In this document: positions 59,801 to 64,000 of the stretch, piece by piece
Layout: every line of letters begins with the position of its first letter
Numbering within the stretch: the stretch's first letter is position 1
Assembly (NCBI RefSeq): GCF_963675165.1
Contig: NC_087393.1
Location: forward strand, 3,167,502 to 3,231,501
Direction of reading: 5' to 3'
Length of the DNA stretch: 64,000 nt
From: Halichondria panicea
Taxonomy: Eukaryota; Porifera; Demospongiae; Suberitida; Halichondriidae
Position numbers and translations under genes: made by a program
Notes under the pieces: model-generated
Told to the model about the DNA's origin: nothing
The model's database searches: none
Seen by the model: only the letters and a program-made list of their open reading frames with translations

Positions 59801-62800
59801 TACTAACAATTAAACGCCCAGGCGTTTAAACGAGATGGGCGATTATTCGAAACGGGCGCGTTTATATTATTACGTCTACTCCAAACTCTTACGCAGCAGC
59901 AGTTATTCTCTTCTTGGCTGCTGTGTCAGCAGCTTAAATCTTATAAGTCATAGGAGTGGTGTTTCTCCCTCTGTGTTGGTATATCTCTCTCTGCCATCAT
60001 AAACTATTATTCTATGCTGCCATGCTTGCAACTGGTTCCACGTGCTACTTTAGCTCCACCCACAGTGCCACGCCCCATACATGGGGCGATTATTTAAGAT
60101 GAGCATTTACAGCTGGGCGTTCAAACGAGATGGGAGTTTAATCAAGGAGGGCATTTAATCAAGCTAGTAAATACGCGGTACATACGGTACTTTACACAAG
60201 CACTAATTATAATTGGAAATCTGGGTCGAATCCGGGACATAATATTATTATTCTGAGTAGACTACTCACTAGTGGGCACAGTAAACGACCACTAATTGCA
60301 TATGCGCAAACAGTACGTGGCTGCTTGATAGGAATTAAGCGACAGCTAGGCTTACTCTAGGAACATCCACAAACATGTACAACCTCAAACACAAAGCGCT
60401 ATAATTTTGAGCTAACTCATGCACAGTTAAACCACTTCTGATCGACCCAAACCTAATCCAGATTCCAACCTGGCTTAAAGGCCTCGTGTAAACGGGGCTA
60501 CATAGGATGTCTAAGGACACTTATATACAGTAGCACGCAAAACTAAAGTTTCTGTTCTGTTAGCGTAGTACGCTCGATCATGTCCCACGGTTACCAGTCT
60601 CTGCATGCAAATGTGAATACATTGTACCTGTGAGTATTTAATAATGTTTGCTGGTACTTCACTCTTCACTGCCCTAAAGCTTTGGTGCCTGAGGAATCAG
60701 CACCCGCGCAATGCTTTTATTGAAAAAGCAGTATTTCCATCACAATCTAAATATTAGTGCCTTTTTTACTGTTTGCACGGTTTGCATAATGATTTCCCGC
60801 TATAACAATTTTTGGGGGGAAATGTTAGTTATGTTGTATCAAGAGAGTATATAAGAGAAGAGTGTCGAATTACCGATACCTCTACCTCTACGCAAAAACT
60901 GTGCACAAAGTAAGATGACACGCACGTGATGAAGTATAGTAAAATCTTGTTAACCGTGACGTTTTTAGGGGTGTGGTAATTAAACAATAACATTTGATTT
61001 CTAGCTAGTTGTTCGCGTTCAACGTTCAGAGCTGCTACTGAACACTGATAGGAGACAATCTCTTGAACTTTGAAACTACATGTAAGTTAGTCTATATTTT
61101 AGCAGCCCGCACCCCCCAAAAAAACAAAAATAACTACGTTGTAGATATATCTGTAAAACAAACAGCGTAATTATTTTTGCGATAAATGTCAGATGAAGTG
61201 TACAACATCCGTGAGGCGCAGGAAGTGTTGTATGCACCACATTCCTTACTATCTCCAAGTCAAAGTTCAATAGCGAATCAAAAGAAGTGCAACTCAACTC
61301 AACGCATCTCTCCTGAACATTTTGAAGCTGAAAAATGGAACTGTGCATTGGCAGCTTAATAGCTCAGTGCTTGTGCATTGGCAGGTGATACACAATTGAC
61401 CTTGACCAGCAGGTAATAAATAACGTGGTGCATCAAACACTACATGCATTTCGCGGATGTATATTAGTACCTTCTTTCGGTAAATGTAACAGTCAATAAC
61501 TAACACGCTGTAGTAAGTGGTTTTTGGCTAAATGCACATGCACAAAAACAAAAGTACGCACACAAAACAGAAACTGTAGTATGAAGGAAGAGCACACTAC
61601 ATATAGAAATGTTCCTCACTTGTTTGAATTCCCTTAGTACCGGTGATCGTGATCCTGGTCCTTGCATGGAGTCTTGAATAATCGACTTGGCCAGAGATTT
61701 GGAACTGCCTGGCTTTCCTACCAAGAAGAGTGGGATCCTGAGCTCAATACAGATAGCCATCATGAACACATTCTCCCTCAGGGCAGCATTCTTAGCAATA
61801 TTAGAGCCAAGCATCATTTCGTCCAGCAAACCCTCCTCACACCTGCAGATAAGCCTATATATATATAGTGTACACTTTTCACAACTCCCCATACCAGTAC
61901 TTGACACAGGATAAAGGTGACAGTTTATACTAGAAAATAATTATACATAAACATATACATATACTCAATCCAACACTGCCTTTGCAAGCTACGTAAATAG
62001 CCTGCACTAAATACAACAGGCTATAATCAAGCTGACCATCTTATCTCATCTCTGAATTGCTGAGCCCCTCCTGATAGCAGTAGCGGTTGTTTGAAACATG
62101 TTGCGATATATTTTTCATAACATGACCTGTCATGTAGCCTAGCATGATAACAAACGCTTACAGAGAGGATTAGTGCACTAGTGACATTGCTCAAGAGCTG
62201 ATGACGAGGGGGAAGAGCTGTTGTCTCATACTCTTTCTACATAAGTATTGAGAAAGATCATTCGGCTATAATAATTATTAGAGATTAGAATTGCATTCTT
62301 ATACCTCACTATCACTGAGAGGTGCACAGAACTCATTGTAGTCCTCTTCTGCTCTATTTGTAGCTGTTGTCTCATACTCTTCCTAGAAAGAGCATTCAGC
62401 TATAATAATTATTAGAGATTAGAATTGCATTCTTATACCTCACTATCACTGATAGGTGCACAGAACTCATTGTAGTCCTCTTCTGCTCTATTTGTAGCTG
62501 TTGTCTCATACTCTTCCTATAATTATTGAGAAAGAGCATTCAGCTGTCATAATTATTAGAGAGCTACCGTATCATCTGGTTAATAAGCGCACATCAACTA
62601 ATAGGCGCATACTGGTTAGCAAACCAAGAGCTTGATAGAAGGCGCATGGTTTTCTGTACAGTTCTCTGCCCAATAACTGGTCTCCACACTTCTTTATAGA
62701 TGCTAAGTCTCTTTCACTACCGGTAGTTGGGTTGCTGCTGTTAGATCTAGACCTCTTGCAGACAAACGATCGAGCTAGCTAATGGAGATTTGCTTCATTG

Positions 62801-64000
62801 AAACGTCTGGGCGTGGTTAAAATAAGCGCATCCGGATAATAGGCGCACAGAGGCCTGCAGGCGCATGCGCTTACTAACCAGATCATACATTGCATTCTTA
62901 TACCTCACTATCACTGAGAGGTGCACAGAACTCATTGTAGTCCTCTTCTGCTCTACTTGCTCTATTTGCTATAAGTGGAGCAAACACACTTTCCATTTTC
63001 TCATAGAAGTACTCGAAGACAATCATGGCTCTCTCAACATCCCTCAGACTTACAAAGCTGCACTCATTCTGAAAAGGCGTGTTGGTTGACAAGTCTTTAA
63101 CAGAAAGTAACAAGTAATCACCTTTTGGTTTCTCATGAACTTTTGAGATGCAGCCAGTACTGTTGATATGGCTATAATGACGTCAGAACTCTCATTGCAC
63201 AGCAAGGGGTGTCCGCGTATCTGTATCAGGAAAACAATGACGATATTGATCCTTAGTTATTTTCTCACATGGTCCATGACGATCTGACGGGTGTAGTCAT
63301 ATTCAGTAGCTGTGTTAAGCTGGCCAAAGTCATAGACCAAAGGGCACATACTAGGAGGCAGCTCCAGCACACGGTATACCAACTGACGCAGGGGGATCTT
63401 ACCTGCCACAGTGTGAGGGGAGGTCGTAAAATATTCACAACATACAACCACATAGGCCTGCAAAATTGTCACCTAGCTTCTGTTGAGTCTCTCTCACATA
63501 GAAGCCCAAACCAGCAGTTTCCAGCTTTCTAATCATATCCTCTGAATGCCTGTGTAGAGGGTAGTATAAAATGTATAGTATTTATAGTGACCGACTGTTA
63601 TACAGTTCACTAGCTTACTTTCTGTATGGGTTGCAGGCGGCTATGAAATTAATATCTTTGGAAACTGGTCGACCATTGACTCTCCGATCACACATGACTT
63701 CCTTAATGAGTCCAATACTCTCAGTGGTGTTGGCTTCGTCAAAGAACACCACAGTGCTTAACCTGGGGTCAACTGCCTTGTTGGTCTGAGCTGTTTCTTC
63801 AGCATACTCCACAAAATTGGTGACGTCTAGGTCCGTTACTCCACCATGTATCTGCACACAAGCAACAAGATCTATTTGACCACTGAGCATGCAAGAATTG
63901 GCACTGTACCTTCAGTATGAGCATGTTCTTGAGATCCCTACCGCCCCGTGCCAGGTTACACATGTAGCGGATCAGCCTTGTCTTACCGCAGCCTGTCTCA
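29886..64000 (-). CDS. RNF213: RNF213-like giant AAA+ ATPase / RZ-finger E3 ligase homologue (partial, 5' end beyond right edge)
   Basis: RNF213 is a dynein-like AAA+ ATPase and ubiquitin ligase acting on lipid droplets and intracellular pathogens. Exons from the right edge: 64000-63910, 63851-63619, 63549-63473, 63402-63269, 63220-63122, 63068-62904, 62516-62439, 62382-62305, 62236-62037, 61842-61620, 59747-59537, 58862-58588, 58520-58331, 58251-58169, 58071-57915, 56786-56593, 46488-46324, 46266-46053, 40001-39810, 39742-39615, 39559-38502, 38450-38028, 37972-37791, 37738-37529, 37342-37113, 37064-36959, 36899-36586, 34385-34274, about 34165-33795, 33738-33622, 33569-33474, 33418-33158, 33078-33009, 32977-32916, 32846-32743, 32452-32112, 32058-31903, 31856-31693, 31615-31465, 31438-31321, 31261-30783, 30684-30496, 30437-30178, 30030-29886. 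The stop is TGA at 29886-29888. Order of conserved blocks follows the family from the first Walker A onward. The N-terminal part is missing from the window. A few exon edges (34165, 33569, the last) are tentative. Confidence 0.9.
30178..32452 (-). other. RNF213-like C-terminal domain exons
   Basis: Nine exons after the RZ finger encode the helical C-terminal domain. Recognisable blocks: TKTGYDLGAPQQRT, CVMIMHLVLKEIL, KKARNEWEQQLN, LRATQYIPDIVRLQQFMFET, EGRCTTALVDYLVLTHNDFI, HLHSIILSHCHYSL, LEKHVLNRFIYGKP and, in the final exon, QAVATWKHVTEYKE. This is the expected C-terminal order of the family, with introns of roughly 50-100 bp. For the last junction, joining 30178 to 30030 (acceptor at CACACAG) keeps the frame open, whereas the nearby acceptor at 30055 would cause an early stop. 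Confidence 0.85.
32743..32977 (-). other. RZ-type zinc finger of the RNF213-like protein (two exons)
   Basis: Exons 32977-32916 and 32846-32743 join to give ECPNGHPYLVGE | CGNPMEQTTCRESGCGASIGG. This matches the RZ finger (Cys, His, Cys, Cys ligands followed by IGG) that gives RNF213 its RING-independent ligase activity, including on bacterial LPS, in vertebrates. All key positions are present. The 33078-33009 exon donor is set at GTGCGT because only that choice brings the finger into frame. Confidence 0.88.
34436..34715. repeat. MITE with AAATTGCTAGGATT ends
   Basis: Left AAATTGCTAGGATTAGCTGA is mirrored by GGCCAATCCTAGCAATTT at the right end. It lies in the 2.2-kb RNF213-like intron 34386-36585 and is related to the element at 14-171. 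Confidence 0.7.
34716..36585. other. Remainder of a 2.2-kb RNF213-like intron, repeat-derived
   Basis: Holds a minus-strand copy of the (GT)n-family repeat (35695-35875), a direct triplication of AACATAAATT near 35582-35612, a repeated AGAGCAGAATTATTGTCTGGTA unit (34931-34978), and a one-ended ACCGTATAG-type remnant (from 36240). No coding sequence is supported. Confidence 0.5.
36586..37738 (-). other. RNF213-like exons at the usual RING-finger position, no RING cysteines
   Basis: Exons 37738-37529, 37342-37113, 37064-36959 and 36899-36586 are contiguous in frame. In vertebrate RNF213 the RING finger sits directly before the block equivalent to CNRFFIEVVSSLCFG. Here that place holds SDFLKKVTLDEVKQLLNNMM and KKLKAYKLKIKK with no Cys/His pairs, and the preceding exons (RWYRIRALQIFAEKVYLPHC) have only scattered cysteines. 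The following block, TPTIRSFLLQLLLEHE, is conserved. The RING therefore appears absent rather than shifted. Confidence 0.75.
38502..39559 (-). other. RNF213-like large exon with expanded acidic linker
   Basis: The exon starts with the conserved LLIVQCDSGHLNSDLIACAR and FVGFQGDPWISVHIDDLRS blocks. It then has about 200 residues rich in Asp, Glu and Ser (DSEDEMSDSAEHSQRMSDSD), returning to the family with CVQAAVSMLKDSQRDRAMHR. Human RNF213 has a shorter acidic linker at the same point, so this is an expansion of a disordered linker rather than a new domain. A telomere-like (TTAGGG)2 stretch at 39408-39423 is part of the coding sequence (NPNPNHD). Confidence 0.8.
40371..40940 (+). repeat. Dispersed repeat, AGCCTCGATCCCAGGCCGCA family
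   Basis: About 570 bp, starting AGCCTCGATCCCAGGCCGCA, with a palindromic TGCGCATGCGC inside and an end at ATGAAGGCCGGTGAAGGAGG. It matches 50832-51400 over its length and the reverse strand of 52115-52700. It sits in the 6.1-kb RNF213-like intron (40002-46052). Confidence 0.75.
41395..41860 (+). repeat. Dispersed (GT)-family repeat, second copy
   Basis: Contains a GTGTTTGTGTTTGTGTGTGT tract then TATAGGCTTCTAGTTATGTT and TTTGTGGATTTGCAAAATAA. Homologous to 12680-13020 and, inverted, to 47330-47680. Within the 6.1-kb RNF213-like intron. Confidence 0.6.
43397..43595. repeat. MITE, ACCGTATAGCGGGTAATTTT subfamily
   Basis: TACCGTATAGCGGGTAATTT is mirrored by a CCACGAAACTTACCCGCTAC end then TATACGGTA, slightly interrupted. 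About 200 bp, in the 6.1-kb RNF213-like intron. Confidence 0.7.
44055..44209. mobile_element. 155-bp MITE with CAAGGGCGTATAAAAG ends
   Basis: CAAGGGCGTATAAAAAGAGA is mirrored by TCTCTCTTTTATACGCCCTT. Direct repeats gtaatat(ca) flank it on both sides. The interior includes a TGCAAC / GTTGCA inverted motif. No ORF. Confidence 0.75.
44872..45128. mobile_element. pogo/Tigger-type MITE with TA duplication
   Basis: Ends CAGTAGAACATCGATTATCC and ...GATAATCGAGGTTCTACTG, flanked by TA (44870-44871, 45129-45130). The CAGTAGAACCTCGATTATCCGG-type terminal repeat is characteristic of Tc1/mariner elements of the pogo/Tigger branch. A related copy in opposite orientation is at 58958-59256. Too short to encode a transposase. 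Confidence 0.85.
46860..47175 (-). repeat. Dispersed repeat B, copy 1
   Basis: Shares blocks with 48370-48760 and 52720-53090, both in opposite orientation: AAGCTAACTTGCACGTTGG, a GATCCTGTACCAGGAACAA-type segment and the GTGGCAGATTTTGATGTTAAAG region in the other copies. Class unknown. Confidence 0.55.
47330..47680 (-). repeat. Dispersed (GT)-family repeat, inverted copy
   Basis: Reverse-strand relative of 41395-41860: TTTTGCAAATCCACGTATTA, AAGCCTATAGAAACTCTTAC and CTTGAGCAGCTGTAGCAGTC match the other copies in reverse. Followed by TTGCGCATGCGCA. Confidence 0.6.
47822..48015. repeat. MITE, ACCGTATAGCGGGTATATTT subfamily
   Basis: GTACAGCGGGTATATTTCGA is mirrored by CTTGAAATATACCCGCTATA. Close relative of 4920-5081, in the 10.1-kb RNF213-like intron. 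Confidence 0.75.
48370..48760 (+). repeat. Dispersed repeat B, copy 2
   Basis: Contains GGGATCACTTCAGC, CAACGTGCAAGTTCAAGCTT and TTAACATCAAAATCTGCCAC, shared with 52720-53090 in the same orientation and 46860-47175 inverted. A (G)14 run lies just upstream (about 48217-48230). Confidence 0.55.
49816..50263. mobile_element. 448-bp MITE with CAGAGGAGG ends and 9-bp TSD, second copy
   Basis: Near-identical reverse-orientation copy of 26016-26468. Ends CAGAGGAGGAATGCCAGTGT and ...CTGGCGTTCCTCCTCTG, flanked by a perfect 9-bp duplication, gggccggac (49807-49815 and 50264-50272). Confidence 0.9.
50832..52700. mobile_element. Inverted dimer of the AGCCTCGATCCCAGGCC repeat
   Basis: Arms 50832-51400 and 52115-52700 are reverse complements of each other and homologous to the single copy at 40371-40940. 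An inner inverted pair (about 51543-51580 versus 52066-52107, GATAGAGTAGAGAG motif) adds a second nested palindrome. The spacer of about 700 bp has no recognised ORF. It could be a composite foldback element or a tail-to-tail insertion. Confidence 0.7.
52720..53090 (+). repeat. Dispersed repeat B, copy 3
   Basis: Shares CGTTCCTGGTACAGGATCAC, TCAACGTGCAAGTTCACGCT and TTAACATCAAAATCTGCCAC with 48370-48760. It directly abuts the inverted dimer at 50832-52700. Confidence 0.55.
53870..54250 (+). repeat. Dispersed (GT)-family repeat, third plus-strand copy
   Basis: Starts near GTAAGCTGCACGAGGGATAC with a short (GT)n tract (53928-53939), then TCGTGGATTTGCAAACTAAA and GCACTAAAGTGCTAGC. Homologous to 12680-13020. 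Confidence 0.6.
54405..55095. repeat. Mirror pair of GTTGGCAGTTGG minisatellites
   Basis: 54405-54637 is built from AGTTGGCAGTTGGTAGTTGG-type 7-10-bp units. 54935-55090 carries the complementary CCAACTGCCAACTACCAACT units. The edges facing the spacer also match in reverse (AACCTTTAAACTTTG at 54638 versus CAAAGTTTAAAGGT at 54917), so the whole is a large hairpin with a spacer of about 280 bp. The upstream half has an AGTTCAAACGCG interspersed unit. Confidence 0.85.
55947..56055. repeat. Palindromic element of about 110 bp
   Basis: AACATGTGCATTCGGTATCT, then TATAGTGTCCCT, is mirrored by AGGGACACTATAAC, AGATACC and CATGTTCTAAC. The loop is short (CCCTCGGGCTAAAGCCCTCG, itself palindromic). Confidence 0.7.
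56237..56435. repeat. MITE, ACCGTATAG family (diverged)
   Basis: TACCGAATAACGGGTAATTT is mirrored by AAATTTCCCGCCATATGGTA. About 200 bp, near the 5' end of the 10.1-kb RNF213-like intron. Confidence 0.65.
57303..57850 (-). pseudogene. LINE reverse-transcriptase C-terminal fragment (frameshifted)
   Basis: Minus-strand frames give RATRTLNLLRQTLYGCSR, then LVRPHLEYCAPVWSPHTKKD, then a QAYKIVNS block, the typical end of the RT region in CR1/L2/Jockey-type LINEs. The pieces are in different frames (57641-57847 and 57303-57620), and no catalytic YxDD core is present. It is a dead fragment in the RNF213-like intron 56787-57914. Confidence 0.75.
57887..57914 (+). repeat. (TCAC)n microsatellite at an exon edge
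   Basis: About seven TCAC units; on the gene strand this is (GTGA)n. It directly supplies the donor GTGAGTGA of the exon 58071-57915, so repeat length changes would alter the intron start. Confidence 0.75.
58958..59256. mobile_element. pogo/Tigger-type MITE with TA duplication, second copy
   Basis: Ends CAGTAGAACCTTGATTATCC and ...GGATAATCGAGGTTCTACTG, flanked by TA (58956-58957, 59257-59258). Inverted relative to 44872-45128. An internal GGATAATCGAGATTCCGGAT repeats the terminal motif. In the RNF213-like intron 58863-59536. Confidence 0.85.
59812..60185. repeat. Diverged repeat with GGCGTTTAAACGAGATGGG motifs
   Basis: GGCGTTTAAACGAGATGGGC near the left end recurs as GGCGTTCAAACGAGATGGGA near the right end in direct orientation, with GGGGCGATTATTTAAGATGA between. 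It may be a degraded element in the RNF213-like intron 59748-61619; the remaining part of that intron (60186-61619) shows no gene. Confidence 0.4.
62305..62516 (-). other. Two tandem 78-nt chimeric cassette exons of the RNF213-like gene
   Basis: 62516-62439 and 62382-62305 each encode 26 residues starting EEYETTATNRAEEDYNEFCAP and ending SDSE, bounded by ...ATTATAG or ...TTTCTAG acceptors and GTATAAG donors. The first residues match the start of the next exon (KEYETTA, 62236) and the rest matches the end of the previous exon (RAEEDYNEFCAPLSDSE, 62904). They preserve phase. The repeat period is 134 bp. Confidence 0.78.
62565..62887. repeat. MITE with ACCGTATCATCTGGTTAATA ends
   Basis: Left TATCATCTGGTTAATAAGCG is imperfectly mirrored by CGCTTACTAACCAGATCATA; AATAGGCGCA-type units repeat inside. 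It lies between the duplicated cassette exons and exon 63068-62904. Confidence 0.65.
63269..64000 (-). other. RNF213-like first AAA+ module exons
   Basis: Exon 64000-63910 has the Walker A ETGCGKTRLIRYMCNLARGG. Exon 63851-63619 has the Walker B STVVFFDEANTTESIGLIKE and the sensor block INFIAACNPYRK. Exons 63549-63473 and 63402-63269 have GLGFYVRETQQK and RVLELPPSMCPLVYDFGQL. All nucleotide-binding motifs are intact. Confidence 0.88.

Larger units (their letters stand above)
58588..61842 (-). other. RNF213-like second AAA+ module exons
   Basis: Exon 61842-61620 has the Walker A LVGKPGSSKSLAKSI, preceded by RENVFMMAICIELRIPLF. Exon 59747-59537 has the Walker B VSVVVLDEVGLAEDSP and LKALHPLLEDG. 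Exon 58862-58588 has VAFIGISNWALDPAKMNRGV (sensor region) and FFGLRDFYR. All catalytic landmarks are present, so this ATPase module should be active. The 1.87-kb intron 59748-61619 contains non-coding repeats. Confidence 0.88.

Overview
The window looks like nuclear DNA of an early-branching animal, most likely a demosponge. This is inferred from four things: many short introns (mostly 45-100 bp, GT..AG), animal housekeeping genes (CCZ1, TANGO6, a giant RNF213-type gene), dense small inverted-repeat transposons, and a receptor-like gene of a style I associate with sponges. All gene models were spliced by eye from conserved protein motifs and splice sites. Exon edges are good where flanking motifs continue in frame, and uncertain elsewhere.

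Layout. (1) 300-5596, minus strand: a CCZ1 homologue (Mon1-Ccz1 Rab7 exchange factor) whose last exon(s) lie left of the window. (2) 5597-5777: a short gap between two divergent starts. (3) 5778-7426, plus strand: a five-exon single-pass membrane protein with a tyrosine-motif cytoplasmic tail; no function can be named. (4) 8029-15135, minus strand: a ten-exon TANGO6 homologue. (5) 15.2-29.9 kb: no host gene found, but a stack of nested transposons. A retroelement with reverse transcriptase and a restriction-like C-terminus is split by a Ginger-type DNA transposon with CCGG target duplications. A second, inverted copy of the same Ginger lies inside a larger element with CAGAGGAGG ends and 9-bp duplications, which itself interrupts a 26-bp minisatellite. 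A foldback element follows. (6) 29886 to beyond 64000, minus strand: at least 40 exons of an RNF213-like AAA+ ATPase/ubiquitin ligase homologue, from the first Walker A to the stop codon. Its introns hold most of the remaining repeats, including one intron of about 10.1 kb and one of about 6.1 kb.

Most notable observations. The RNF213 homologue keeps the RZ zinc finger but has no recognisable RING finger where the family has one. A 134-bp tandem duplication inside this gene has made two chimeric 78-nt exons that keep the reading frame. A transposon family with CAGAGGAGG termini makes perfect 9-bp target duplications at four independent sites. The two Ginger copies share the same disabling mutations yet each has its own clean target duplication, which suggests a defective copy was moved in trans. 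The three conserved host genes act in membrane traffic, Golgi organisation and giant E3/ATPase functions; nothing in the sequence ties them into one pathway.
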